Shown one piece after another: positions 8,221 to 17,279 of a DNA stretch of 50,516 nucleotides. The notes under the pieces are model-generated. The model saw only the letters and a program-made list of their open reading frames with translations. It was not told the DNA's origin and made no database searches. The first letter of the stretch is position 1, and each line of letters starts with the position of its first letter. Source of the DNA: Bacteroidales bacterium. GTDB taxonomy: Bacteria > Bacteroidota > Bacteroidia > Bacteroidales > F082. The position numbers and the translations under genes were made by a program. Location of the stretch: positions 1-50,516 of the forward strand of contig JAGCPG010000053.1 in assembly GCA_017645245.1 (NCBI GenBank), in the 5' to 3' direction.

Positions 8221-9708
8221 CTATTTTTTTTCGGCGGGAATGACAAGCGCGACGATCTCTTTCAGGCGCAAAAGCTTGGTGGCGAAAATCAGGCCTATGT
8301 TGACGAAGAAGCAAGCGGCGAACGACACCATCCAGTCCCAATGCAAAAGCTTCGAAAGCCACGAACATAGGGCGACGCTTCCGAGGAACAGCAGCAGGTG
8401 CAGCCAATAGCCGGCGCCGAGTCTCAGTTTGAAAATCTTCTCTGACAGCAAGTATTGGGCAAACGCGGTGAGGAACTGCACGCAAAGGCTGGTGCAGGCG
8501 GCGCCGACGGATTTGAAGCGAGGGATGACGATAAGGTTGAGCAGGATGTTGAAAATCACACCGATAGCCGCCACCAGATTGAGTTGCCTGAGGCTGCCGT
8601 TTGCGGTGAGCAACGTGCCGAAAACGTAGGTCGTGGAAAGGCAGAAGAAGCTGCCCATCAGGATGGGGAACACCTTGGCGTATTGGCCTACGCGCAGGAG
8701 GTATTCGGCTTCGGTCTCACCCTCTGCCGCGCGGGTCACCAGCTGCATGATCTCCTGGCTGTAGAACACACACATGATCATGATGATGCCCGTCATCGCC
8801 ACCATCACGTTGAATGAGGTCCTGACTAGGTTGCCGAGCTCTGTCTTGTTTTTCAACGAGGCCGTAAACATCGGCAGAAGCATGACGGCAAACAGGTTGG
8901 AGATGTTGTTGCCCGCGTCGAACAGGCGGTAGGCTCGGCCATAGATGCCGGCTTGCACGCCTTGGTCATCGAGAAGCCGCTCCAGCAGGAAGGGCTCAAT
9001 GCGGCTGTAAATGCTCATCAAAAGGACCAACAGGGCGAAAGGCAGGCTCTGGACAAGGATCTCTTTGAAAAACTTGAAGTTGATCCTGAAGCTGAGATGG
9101 TCGGTATGCTTGAGCACGAGAAACAACGCCAAGGCGATGGTGCTGAGGTAGGCGATTGTCTGCACTTGAAGGAACCAGACCACATTGAAATGTCCCAGCG
9201 AAAACCATCCCGACCAAAGGACGAGCGCCATCAGGAGAATGGCGAGCACACGGTCGAAGATGGAGAGGAAACTGTCGGCCTTGAAAAGCAAGAGCCCCTG
9301 CATGTTCGATCGCAAAAATAGGACGAATGAAAGCAGGATCTGGTTCAAGCCGCACCAAAACAGCATCTTCAGCTGATAGCCTTCGCGGAAGCCGTTGAGA
9401 TAGCCGATCGCAAAGATCACGATGGCATAGCACACGCCAAGCAACAGCTTGATCTCAGCCAGTCCGGCGAAGTGTTTGGACAGCATCTTGTTGTCGCTCG
9501 CGATGTTGCGGCTGTTGAAGTTGGTGATGCCCAGGTCGAGCAGGATGTAGAAAAGGTACGAAAAGTTGAAGATGGAGAGGTACTGGCCGTATAGCGCGTC
9601 GCCAAGCCTGTTCTGAACCTCAAGGTCGATGCCAAAATACCAGAAAGGCTTCACCAACAGGTTCAAAAAGAGCAGGAAAATGATATTCTTGATGAAGCGG
9701 TTCTGCAT
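8221..9708 (-). CDS. Wzx-type oligosaccharide flippase (MOP superfamily)
   Basis: A 495-residue integral membrane protein with about 14 hydrophobic helices, length and pattern typical of the polysaccharide-export branch of the MOP/MATE superfamily. Family-like features are the N-terminal segment with LGDALYGQYLSIFNFSYL, a central polar helix with LVQSLPFALLVLL near residue 220 followed by an arginine/glutamate pair (IEPFLLERLL), and LPMFTASLKN. It would move lipid-linked oligosaccharide units to the periplasmic face for the Wzz and polymerase/ligase proteins encoded downstream. The -7 element at 9727-9734 is 18 bp upstream. No glycosyltransferase genes are nearby, so the repeat unit must be made elsewhere. 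Confidence 0.87.
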   Translation of the reverse strand: MQNRFIKNIIFLLFLNLLVKPFWYFGIDLEVQNRLGDALYGQYLSIFNFSYLFYILLDLGITNFNSRNIASDNKMLSKHFAGLAEIKLLLGVCYAIVIFAIGYLNGFREGYQLKMLFWCGLNQILLSFVLFLRSNMQGLLLFKADSFLSIFDRVLAILLMALVLWSGWFSLGHFNVVWFLQVQTIAYLSTIALALFLVLKHTDHLSFRINFKFFKEILVQSLPFALLVLLMSIYSRIEPFLLERLLDDQGVQAGIYGRAYRLFDAGNNISNLFAVMLLPMFTASLKNKTELGNLVRTSFNVMVAMTGIIMIMCVFYSQEIMQLVTRAAEGETEAEYLLRVGQYAKVFPILMGSFFCLSTTYVFGTLLTANGSLRQLNLVAAIGVIFNILLNLIVIPRFKSVGAACTSLCVQFLTAFAQYLLSEKIFKLRLGAGYWLHLLLFLGSVALCSWLSKLLHWDWMVSFAACFFVNIGLIFATKLLRLKEIVALVIPAEKK

Positions 9709-9726
9709 TTATTTTGTTTTGAATGG

Positions 9727-9734
9727 CAAAAATA
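9727..9734 (-). promoter_or_regulatory. -7 element of the flippase gene
   Basis: CAAAAATA on the plus strand is TATTTTTG on the minus strand, 18 bp upstream of the ATG at 9708. It lies back to back with the clpS -7 element at 9748-9755. Confidence 0.5.
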
Positions 9735-9747
9735 GAAAAAATAGTTG

Positions 9748-9755
9748 TATCTTTA
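9748..9755 (+). promoter_or_regulatory. -7 element of the clpS-rel-cotH operon
   Basis: TATCTTTA matches TAnnTTTG except for the last base. A longer clpS frame could start with TTG at 9745, but it overlaps this element, so the ATG at 9778 is the start. TTTG at 9718-9721 is a possible -33 element with a long 26-nt spacer. Confidence 0.45.
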
Positions 9756-9777
9756 CCACGGATTAGGATTTATTGAA

Positions 9778-10050
9778 ATGAACAAGGAACAGGAAGCCGT
9801 CGATGTGATGACGGAAGAATTGATCGAAGAAGAGAAGAGTCTGTTGCTCCACAACGACGACCACAATACATTCGAATACGTAATCAAGACCTTGATTGAG
9901 GTCTGCGACCATACCCAGGAACAGGCTGAGACATGCGCCTGGATCACCCATTACAAAGGGAAGTGCGCCATCAAGCACGGCACCTTCGAGGAGTTGAAAC
10001 CCTATTACAACGCCATGCTGAACCATCAGCTTTATGTCAGCATCCAATAG
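9778..10050 (+). CDS. clpS: ATP-dependent Clp protease adaptor ClpS
   Basis: A 90-residue protein matching ClpS over almost its whole length: a disordered acidic N-terminus, then LLLHNDDHNTFEYVIKTL, containing the conserved NDD/N-T-F-x-Y-V pocket that binds N-degron residues, and ITHYKGKCAI, equivalent to the family's conserved VHxxGxAxV. ClpS delivers N-degron substrates to ClpA/ClpC-ClpP in the cytoplasm. The Rel homologue starts 8 bp after its stop, so the two are probably cotranscribed. Confidence 0.93.
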   Translation: MNKEQEAVDVMTEELIEEEKSLLLHNDDHNTFEYVIKTLIEVCDHTQEQAETCAWITHYKGKCAIKHGTFEELKPYYNAMLNHQLYVSIQ

Positions 10051-10058
10051 TCAAGCGT

Positions 10059-12260
10059 ATGCCCTACACAAAAGAAGAACGTGAATCCATACAGAGGGCG
10101 TATGAGTCGATGTTGGTTGACATCCGGCCCAATGTATTTGATCCTCAGAAACTTAAGGTTGTCGAGGACGCCTATCAGTTTTGCTTGGAGAAGTATGATG
10201 GCAAGTATATGATCTCGGGAAAGCCCTATCTTTTCCATCTGATCGACTTGGCTCGCATCGCTGTGTTGGAGGTCGGTCTGGGCTATATGTCGGTGGTGGC
10301 GGCGTTTCTGCATGGCATCACCTATAAGGAAAATGTCGACATGGCCTACCTGGAGGAACGCTTCGGCAAGCGAATTGCCACTGTTTTGAGAGGTTTCGAC
10401 AAAATTTCGGCGCTTCATACCGAGCGAGTGGCCTACAACTCCGACAATTTCCGCGACCTCTTCCTCTCGCTTGTCGAGGATATGCGTACGGTGTTGCTGA
10501 AAGTGGCCCACCGCGTGTACGACGTTCGCAATCAGCAGGATGTGGATGCCGACCGCCTTGGTAAGTATTTCCACGAAATCAAATACATCTACATCCCGAT
10601 AGTGCATCGTCTTGGTCTTTACAAGATCAAGGCGGAACTCGAGGAAAAGCTGATGCTGTTCGAGAACCCTGAGGTGTTTCAGGAGATCAAGTCGAAAATC
10701 GAAGCCACCGAGGAAAGCCGTAGACATATCGCGGAGCGTTTCCTGGCCCCGATTCGAAACCGCTTGGATTCGGAGATCAAAAACGGGAAATACAAGTTCA
10801 CCTATTTGATTAAATGGCGTGTCAAGTCCATCCCTTCCATCTATGCCAAGATGAAAGCCCAAAACGTGCCTTTCGAGAAGGTTTACGACCTGTTGGCCGC
10901 CCGTGTGATCATCGACTGTGCTCCAAAGGATGAAATTGGCTACTGTTGGTGCGTTTATGCCGACATCACCAACCTCTATGAACCCGTGCCTGAACGCATG
11001 CGCGACTGGATAACCGTTCCCAAAGCCTCTGGCTATGAGTCGCTTCATGCCACCGTGAAATTCGATGAAAAGGTGTTTTTCGAGGTTCAGATCCGAACAA
11101 CGCGGATGGACGAGATTGCTGAGATGGGACAAGCGGCCCACTATCTTTATAAAGGTGACAAGCAGAGTTCGGAGGATTGGCTGGTCGGGGTTAGGCAGGT
11201 GCTTGAAAACCCTGAATTGGTGTCGCTAGAGAACTCCTATAAGAAGAATTATAAGTCTGACAAAATCTTCATCTTCACGCCTGAAGGCGACCTGAAGCAG
11301 CTGCCGCAAGGCTCCACGGTGCTAGATTTCGCTTACGAGATCCATACCAAAGTGGGCGAGACCTGCAATGGCGCCAAGATCAATGGCAAAGTGGTGCCCA
11401 TCCGCCATGTGCTTACCAATGGCGACAAAGTGGAGGTCATCACCAATAAGAAGCAGTCGCCCAATGCCGATTGGCTCAACTGGGTGAATACTGAGAAGGC
11501 CAGGAACAAGATACGCCGCTTCCTAAAAGAGGAGGAACTGAAGGAGTCGGAATTGGGCAAGGGATTGCTTTTCAGAAGGTTGAAGAACTGGAAACTACCT
11601 GTGACCGAGGATGTAGTCGAGCAGTTGGTGAAAGAGTTCAAGGTGGAGAACTCCTTGCAACTGTACCATCGGATAGCCACGGAGAAGATCGACTTGGCCA
11701 ATGTCAAGCATTTCCTTGAGGCGCAACAATCAACCAAGGCCGAAAGGGAGGAACATCCTTTGGTGGAGCAGAGCGAAGCCAAAAAGGAAGATATTCAAGA
11801 CAATGGCGAGAGCCTCTCTATCGGCGAGGACATCAAGAACGTGAAGTACAAGCTGGCCAAATGCTGCAACCCCATCCCTGGCGACAAGGTCTTCGGCTTT
11901 GTGACCAACGAGGGCAACATCACCATTCACAGGGTGAACTGCCCCAACGCCAAGAGCTTGCAGGATCGTTACGGCTACCGCATCATCAAGGTGCGATGGA
12001 ACGGCATCGAGAACGGCGTGTCGCAGGCCACGATTAGGATTTACGGCAACAACATGCATGGCCTTCTCGGCAAGATCACGAAAGTGGTCTCTGAGGATAT
12101 GCAGGTGGACATGAAGAACGTGTCGTTCAACGCCGACAAGGAAGGCTATTTTGAAGGAAAAATGGTGTTGCAAATAGCTGATATTGAATCTCTTGAATTA
12201 CTTATGGATCGTATCCGCGCCATCGAGGGCATTCTGGAGGTGATCCGTATCGATGAATGA
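10059..12260 (+). CDS. RelA/SpoT-family (p)ppGpp synthetase with degenerate hydrolase domain
   Basis: A 733-residue long RSH protein. Domain order: HD hydrolase-like (about 30-190), RelA/SpoT synthetase (about 230-390), TGS (about 395-460, starting near KIFIFTPEGDLKQLP), a helical/zinc-finger-like region with AKCCNPIPGD, and a C-terminal ACT domain. Synthetase residues are well kept: RVKSIPSIYAKM, the GYESLHATV loop and EVQIRTTRMDEIAE. The hydrolase site is not: His60 and His85 remain, but the HD aspartate is Gly86, the following Glu-Asp pair is absent, and the usual LADRLHN is VAHRVYD. It is therefore predicted to be synthetase-only, like a RelA. It lies in an operon with clpS and overlaps the cotH region. 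Confidence 0.9.
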   Translation: MPYTKEERESIQRAYESMLVDIRPNVFDPQKLKVVEDAYQFCLEKYDGKYMISGKPYLFHLIDLARIAVLEVGLGYMSVVAAFLHGITYKENVDMAYLEERFGKRIATVLRGFDKISALHTERVAYNSDNFRDLFLSLVEDMRTVLLKVAHRVYDVRNQQDVDADRLGKYFHEIKYIYIPIVHRLGLYKIKAELEEKLMLFENPEVFQEIKSKIEATEESRRHIAERFLAPIRNRLDSEIKNGKYKFTYLIKWRVKSIPSIYAKMKAQNVPFEKVYDLLAARVIIDCAPKDEIGYCWCVYADITNLYEPVPERMRDWITVPKASGYESLHATVKFDEKVFFEVQIRTTRMDEIAEMGQAAHYLYKGDKQSSEDWLVGVRQVLENPELVSLENSYKKNYKSDKIFIFTPEGDLKQLPQGSTVLDFAYEIHTKVGETCNGAKINGKVVPIRHVLTNGDKVEVITNKKQSPNADWLNWVNTEKARNKIRRFLKEEELKESELGKGLLFRRLKNWKLPVTEDVVEQLVKEFKVENSLQLYHRIATEKIDLANVKHFLEAQQSTKAEREEHPLVEQSEAKKEDIQDNGESLSIGEDIKNVKYKLAKCCNPIPGDKVFGFVTNEGNITIHRVNCPNAKSLQDRYGYRIIKVRWNGIENGVSQATIRIYGNNMHGLLGKITKVVSEDMQVDMKNVSFNADKEGYFEGKMVLQIADIESLELLMDRIRAIEGILEVIRIDE

Positions 12261-12297
12261 TATTTTAGAAGTCAGAAGACAGAAGAAAGAAGTAAGA

Positions 12298-13794
12298 ATG
12301 ATGAGAAGAGTTTTTTTAAGTTTGTTATTGATTGGATTGATAGGGTGCATGTTTGCCCAAAACAATGCCATGCCCACCGTAACCATCATCACCGACGGGC
12401 CTATTGTGAATACGCCCGCCGTGCATGGCACCATCCAGGTTGACGACCATAACGGCACCGTGATCGTGATGCATGCCGGATTCAAGATCCGTGGCACTTC
12501 ATCGCAGCAATACGACAAGAAGTCGTATCGTGTGGAGCTTTGGGCGGATGAGACAGGCACTGCGATGGCCGACACCACCTTCCTCGGCATGCGCAGCGAC
12601 GACGACTGGAACTTGGAGGCTATGTGGTCTCAGCCCTTGCGTCTCCGCGACAAGGTGGCCAACGAGCTTTGGATGGAGATGTATCAGCTGCCGTATCTCG
12701 AGAACCAGCCTGATGCCTTGCCGGGCATCCGCATGGAATATGTCGACGTGTATGTCAATGGCACCTATCTGGGCGTTTATGCCTTGACCGAGCGCATGGA
12801 CCGCAAGCAGCTCCAACTGAAGAAATACAATGGCGAGCTCCGTGGCTTGCTGTTCAAAGGAAACGGCAACGGCGCCCCGACTTTCGAGAGCCTTCCCGAT
12901 TTCGACAACACCTCCGATACCTGGGACAACTACGAGTGGGTCTATCCCAACGAGAGCGACACCGTCATCGATTGGACTGCCTTGTACAATCTGACCAATT
13001 TCGTGATGAACGCCCCCGACAATGCCTTCTATTCGCAGTACGGCTTGATGTTCGACGTGAACAATGCCATTGATTATTTCCTGTTTATCAACGTGTTGAA
13101 GGCCATGGACAACATGGGACGCAATCTGTTTGTCGCAAGATACAAGAAATCGAGCGAATTTTTGTACCTGCCTTGGGACTTGGATGCCATCCTAGGCTTG
13201 GATACGGACGGTCAGCAAATGGCTGATGCCACCGGCCTGATGTCCAACGGCTTTTACGACAGACTCATGGACGATTGCCGCTCGACTGGCTTTGTGGCCT
13301 TGGCCAAAACCCGTTACAACGACCTGAGAACCACAGTGTTGAATCGCGATCATATCATGGCCTTGGTGCAAGCGCAATACAACGCTTTGGTCGAAAATGG
13401 CGCCTACGATCGTGAGCATGAGGCTTGGCCTGATTTCAACGTGGATGCGAGCCAGCTCGATTATATGAACGCTTGGCTGGATGCCAGATTCACCTATTTG
13501 GATGAGCAGATCAACGCCACCTGTGGCACTTGGGACGCTGATGAAGCCGTCGAAACCTCATGGATGGAGGTCTTCCCGAATCCCGCCAAGGATCGGATCA
13601 ATATCCGCTTCAGCGAGAATCAACCATGCGATGCGACGGTCAGCCTATACGACATGACGGGTCGTTTGGTGTATTCCATCAGCAGCGGCGATCAGGCATT
13701 GACCATTCCTACGCAGGGATTACGCAAAGGCATCTATACAGTCCTTGTCCGGCAACAAGGCAATCAGTCCACGGAACGTATCATCATTGAGTAA
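12298..13794 (+). CDS. CotH-kinase family secreted protein with T9SS type A sorting domain
   Basis: A protein of about 498 residues. The frame can open at 12253, overlapping the rel stop, but the ATGs at 12298 and 12301 begin a good signal peptide (MMRRVFLSLLLIGLIG, cleaved near FAQ). The main domain (about residues 30-405) matches CotH: FKIRGTSSQQYDKKSYRVEL near the start, a YLGVYALTERMDR segment with the family's ERxD-like motif, and LPWDLDAILG, equivalent to the metal-binding WDxD. CotH proteins are atypical protein kinases in spores; substrates in Bacteroidota are unknown. The last 80 residues (EVFPNPAKDRINI, SLYDMTGRLVY, LRKGIYTVLV) are a classic type IX secretion sorting domain. The 3' end overlaps tatC by 31 bp. 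Confidence 0.88.
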   Translation: MMRRVFLSLLLIGLIGCMFAQNNAMPTVTIITDGPIVNTPAVHGTIQVDDHNGTVIVMHAGFKIRGTSSQQYDKKSYRVELWADETGTAMADTTFLGMRSDDDWNLEAMWSQPLRLRDKVANELWMEMYQLPYLENQPDALPGIRMEYVDVYVNGTYLGVYALTERMDRKQLQLKKYNGELRGLLFKGNGNGAPTFESLPDFDNTSDTWDNYEWVYPNESDTVIDWTALYNLTNFVMNAPDNAFYSQYGLMFDVNNAIDYFLFINVLKAMDNMGRNLFVARYKKSSEFLYLPWDLDAILGLDTDGQQMADATGLMSNGFYDRLMDDCRSTGFVALAKTRYNDLRTTVLNRDHIMALVQAQYNALVENGAYDREHEAWPDFNVDASQLDYMNAWLDARFTYLDEQINATCGTWDADEAVETSWMEVFPNPAKDRINIRFSENQPCDATVSLYDMTGRLVYSISSGDQALTIPTQGLRKGIYTVLVRQQGNQSTERIIIE

Positions 13795-14600
13795 AAATCA
13801 GTCTTTTTTTTCCGTTCCATTCTTTTCAAAATCCCGATACTCACCTCAAAAAGCAAATACAGCGGTATGGTGACCAGGATCAAGGTCATCAGATCAGGCG
13901 GCGTGATGATGGCGGCCACCACCATGATGACCACCAGGGCGTGTTTGCGGTAACGCTTCAGGAAATCGGACTTCACAACCCCGATTTTGCCAAGGAAATA
14001 AGCGATGACGGGAAGCTGGAACACCAGTCCCATGATCAAGGTCAGGGTGGTGAAAGTGCTGATGTAGGAGTGCAGCGTGATGTTGCTCTCCACTTTGTCG
14101 GAAACACTGTAGGTGCCCAAAAAGCGGAACGAGATGGGGAAGAGGATGAAATACGACATCAGCACGCCGATGATGAACAGGACATAGACGATGACGGCCA
14201 CACGGACGGAATACTTCCGCTCTTTTTCGTACAGCGCCGGCGTTACAAAACGGAACAGCTCCCAAAGGATATAGGGCGAAGCGCCCAAGAGACCTAGATA
14301 CATGGCGGCGGTAACGTGTGTCATGAACTGGCTCGACAGCTCAGTAGCGATCAGATTGACGTGGTATTCGTTGAACGTGAAGCTCGATCCCAACCAATGC
14401 AGGAATTTCTCGATGTAGCGGTAGGTGATAAAGTCCCATTGGCTGGGTGCCATGAGCAACCGGAAAGTCCAGTCCTTGAAGCAGAAAGCTACGATGGCGA
14501 TCGCCATGACCACGGCCAGGACGCGAAACAGCATCCGACGGAGCACCTCGAGGTGCTCACCGAAGGTCAAAGCATTGGGATCGTCGCCTTTTATGCCCAT
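13764..14600 (-). CDS. tatC: Sec-independent protein translocase TatC
   Basis: A 278-residue membrane protein with six hydrophobic helices. Signature residues are FGEHLEVLRRMLFR at the N-terminus (the twin-arginine-peptide-binding region, Glu near residue 15), the extracytoplasmic LGLLGASPYILWELFRFVTPALYEKE between TM2 and TM3, and FQLPVIAYFLGKIGVV. It would recognise folded Tat substrates together with TatA, which is not in the window. It starts 10 bp inside the end of the AtoE-type gene and is the last gene of that operon. Its 3' end overlaps the cotH 3' end. Confidence 0.95.
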   Translation of the reverse strand: MGIKGDDPNALTFGEHLEVLRRMLFRVLAVVMAIAIVAFCFKDWTFRLLMAPSQWDFITYRYIEKFLHWLGSSFTFNEYHVNLIATELSSQFMTHVTAAMYLGLLGASPYILWELFRFVTPALYEKERKYSVRVAVIVYVLFIIGVLMSYFILFPISFRFLGTYSVSDKVESNITLHSYISTFTTLTLIMGLVFQLPVIAYFLGKIGVVKSDFLKRYRKHALVVIMVVAAIITPPDLMTLILVTIPLYLLFEVSIGILKRMERKKKTDFYSMMIRSVD

Positions 14601-15940
14601 AGCAGCAATCCTGAACAGATGATGAGGCCGGTGACGAACAAGTCGATAATGCAGAAGCCCATGATGTCCTTGGCGTTGAGTTTGGCGATAGCCAAGGCGG
14701 GAAGGGCCCAGAAGGGCTGTATGAGGTTGGTCCAGGCGTCACCCCAAGAGATGGCCATGCCCGTCAGGCCGGGATCGACACCCAAGGCCGCTCCTGCCGT
14801 GAACATGATGGGCGCTTGGATGGCCCAGTGACCACCGCCGGAGGGGACGAACATGTTCAGGATGGCCGCACACAGGAAGGTGAACAGGGGATAGGTCTTC
14901 GGCGTGGAGATGGTCACGCAGGCGTTGCTGATGACGGTGCCCAGGCAGATGCCAGAGGCGCCCACGCCCGTGATGATGCCCATGATGCCCGCGTAGAAGG
15001 GGAATTGCAATACGATGCCCGCTGCGCCGCTCACTGATTTGCCGAAAGCCTTCACGTAGGCGAGGGGCGTGCCGTGCAGGATGATGCCCGTGAACAGGAA
15101 GAGCATGATGACGGAACCCAGATCGAAGGCACCTTTGCGGACAAACAGGTGGATGACCAGGTACGACAAGCCGAGCAAAGCAATGATCCATGCCAGCAGA
15201 CGGCTATTCTCCATCTTCTCGGCTGGGGTGTTGGCTTTGGGCAGGGGAGCGGGCGCTTCCTCATAGAGCAAGGCAGGTTCCACGGCAATCACCTGATCCT
15301 TCTTGGGATGCATCAATGAGTTGACCACGACGATGGCGATGATGACGATGCACACCATAAGGAGGTTTTGTGGCGCCAAGATAGTCTGGCTTACGGGAAC
15401 TGGATTTTGCAAAGCACCTTTGGTGATCTCTTTCAATCCAGAACCGGGTGTTGCCATGGTCAATGGGATGGATCCGGAGAGTCCGGCGTGCCACACCACG
15501 AATCCGCTGTAAGCCGAGGCAATTAACAGGCGGTAATCGACGCCGCGCATCTTGCGGGCGATCTCCTTGGCGAAGATAACGCCCACGATCAAGCCGAAGC
15601 CCCAGTTGACCCAGCAGGCGATGGCGGAGATGACCGTCACCAAAGCGATGGCACCTGCGGGTGTCTTGGGTTTCGATGCCAAGGCGCTAATGCCTTTCTT
15701 GATGGAAGGTGCCGCAGCCAAAGCAGAGCCGCTGACCAACACCAGGGCCATCTGCATGGCGAAAGCCAGCAGCGACCAGACACCGTTGCCCCAATGCTCA
15801 ATGACTTCCAGGGGCGTTTGATGGCAAACTGGAATGGCGATGGCGATGGCCACTAAGGTAAGTATCACTGCGAAGATGAAAGGCTCGGGCAGGTATTTCT
15901 GAACGAGCTTGACGCAGAATCGGATGAGTCTTTGAAACAT
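14591..15940 (-). CDS. AtoE-family short-chain fatty acid transporter
   Basis: A 449-residue polytopic protein matching the AtoE family throughout. Visible features: the N-terminal YLPEPFIFAVILT, WVNWGFGLIVG, HAGLSGSIPL, and the C-terminal block MFVPSGGGHWAIQAPIM followed by ISWGDAWTNLIQPFWALP. Characterised or assumed substrates are acetoacetate and short-chain fatty acids. Here it sits 11 bp behind a cysteine desulfidase gene and overlaps tatC. In Escherichia coli the desulfidase is paired with a cysteine importer of another family, so a role in moving a related small acid or amino acid is possible but unproven. Confidence 0.9.
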   Translation of the reverse strand: MFQRLIRFCVKLVQKYLPEPFIFAVILTLVAIAIAIPVCHQTPLEVIEHWGNGVWSLLAFAMQMALVLVSGSALAAAPSIKKGISALASKPKTPAGAIALVTVISAIACWVNWGFGLIVGVIFAKEIARKMRGVDYRLLIASAYSGFVVWHAGLSGSIPLTMATPGSGLKEITKGALQNPVPVSQTILAPQNLLMVCIVIIAIVVVNSLMHPKKDQVIAVEPALLYEEAPAPLPKANTPAEKMENSRLLAWIIALLGLSYLVIHLFVRKGAFDLGSVIMLFLFTGIILHGTPLAYVKAFGKSVSGAAGIVLQFPFYAGIMGIITGVGASGICLGTVISNACVTISTPKTYPLFTFLCAAILNMFVPSGGGHWAIQAPIMFTAGAALGVDPGLTGMAISWGDAWTNLIQPFWALPALAIAKLNAKDIMGFCIIDLFVTGLIICSGLLLWA

Positions 15941-15951
15941 GTCAGACGGTT

Positions 15952-17223
15952 TTATTCCACCATGATTTTGAGGATTTCCACGTCGGTCTCTTTCATGCCG
16001 AGACGGCCGAGGCAGCCGATGTGGTCGATGGTCTCTTCCACGTCCTTGCCGATGATGCCGTCACCACCCAGGAGGTTGTCGCCTTGCTTGCTCATCTCGT
16101 AGCCGAGGATGCCAGCCTCAATGGCCAAGGCGATCTTGCCCGCGCACGAAGGCTTCGCGCCGTCACACACAATGCCGGCAGCCATGCCGAGGGCGTTCTC
16201 AAGGGTATGTTCGATGATGCTCAACGGCTCACCCAAGAGGAAGGCGATGCCGCAGGCCGAAGCGCAGCCGGCGCTCACAGCGCCACAGTAGGCGGAGAGG
16301 CGGCCAATTCCGGTCTTCTGGTGGATGGCCACTAAATTGGATAAAGCGATGGCTCGGATGGTGCGTTCTTCGCCAATGCCATATTCTTCGGCGTATGCCA
16401 AGATGGGCAAACTGACCGTCATGCCTTGGTTGCCGCTGCCTGAGTTGATGATCACGGGCATCTCGCAGCCGCTCATGCGGGCGTCGCTGCCTGCCGCGGC
16501 CCAAGCCCTGGCACGGTTGCGGATGTCGTTGCCGAAGCTCAGGATGGTGCTGCCGATGTTGGCGCCCCAGTTGTTCTTGAGGCCTTCCATGGCGATGGCT
16601 TTGTTACATTCGATCTGAGGGCAGATGATGGGCTTGAGGTCCTCGAGGTCGACGGTGTTGGCGAAGTCGAAGATCTTCTGCATGTTGAGGCATCTGCGGT
16701 CGGTGAGCTTGGCGTTGGCATCGGCCTCGTAACCCGAGTCGAACAGCACCTTATCGTCCTTCTCGATCTTCACGATGTTGGTGTGGTGACCGGCGATGCG
16801 CACGCTCGCTGAGTGTTCGTCATGGTACAGGGTGACGGTCACGTCGAGTTGGGCGATGATGTTCAACGGCACGATGGTCATCAGGGTGTCGTCGAGGAAC
16901 TTGGATATCTCTTTCTTTTGTTCAGGCGTCACCTCGGCGATGACCTCCAGGGCTTTCTCGGGGTTGCCAGCCACGATGCCAGCCGCCACGGAGGCCTTCA
17001 GGCCTTTCATGCCCTTGGTGTTGGGCACGATGACGCTCTTCACGTTCTTGATGATGTTGCCGCTGGCTTGGATCTCCACCCGTTTGGGCATGGTGCCCAG
17101 CACTTCGCGTGCCTTGGCGGCGGCGTATGCCAGACAGATGGGTTCGGTACAGCCCATGGCGGGCACGAGTTCTTCTTTCAGGATGGCCAGATAGGACTGG
17201 TAACAACAATCGCTTTTATCCAT
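15952..17223 (-). CDS. L-cysteine desulfidase / L-serine dehydratase-like protein (UPF0597, CyuA family)
   Basis: A 423-residue protein. The frame extends to 17352 across the promoter at 17241-17248; the ATG at 17223 (MDKSDCC) is the start. It matches the CyuA/YhaM family: PAMGCTEPICLAYAAAKA near residue 22 (Cys25), GNIIKNVKSVIVPNTKG, and a central NSGSGNQGM loop. Near the C-terminus YCGAVSAGCASACG carries cysteines in the region where relatives bind a [4Fe-4S] cluster. These enzymes split L-cysteine to pyruvate, ammonia and sulfide without PLP. It heads an operon with the AtoE-type transporter and tatC. Confidence 0.88.
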   Translation of the reverse strand: MDKSDCCYQSYLAILKEELVPAMGCTEPICLAYAAAKAREVLGTMPKRVEIQASGNIIKNVKSVIVPNTKGMKGLKASVAAGIVAGNPEKALEVIAEVTPEQKKEISKFLDDTLMTIVPLNIIAQLDVTVTLYHDEHSASVRIAGHHTNIVKIEKDDKVLFDSGYEADANAKLTDRRCLNMQKIFDFANTVDLEDLKPIICPQIECNKAIAMEGLKNNWGANIGSTILSFGNDIRNRARAWAAAGSDARMSGCEMPVIINSGSGNQGMTVSLPILAYAEEYGIGEERTIRAIALSNLVAIHQKTGIGRLSAYCGAVSAGCASACGIAFLLGEPLSIIEHTLENALGMAAGIVCDGAKPSCAGKIALAIEAGILGYEMSKQGDNLLGGDGIIGKDVEETIDHIGCLGRLGMKETDVEILKIMVE

Positions 17224-17240
17224 TGGATCAAAATTTTTGG

Positions 17241-17271
17241 CAAAGGTAAGAAAAGAAGGAATATTTACAAA
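17241..17271 (-). promoter_or_regulatory. Promoter of the cysteine desulfidase operon
   Basis: The minus strand has TACCTTTG (complement of 17241-17248) and TTTG at -33 (complement of 17268-17271) with an exact 19-nt spacer. It is divergent from, and only tens of bases from, the promoter at 17280-17287. Confidence 0.65.
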
Positions 17272-17279
17272 AGAATTTG

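Noticed and set aside
10032-11141. 369-codon minus-strand frame
   Set aside because: Shadow of the rel gene; the plus-strand product has complete RSH domains.
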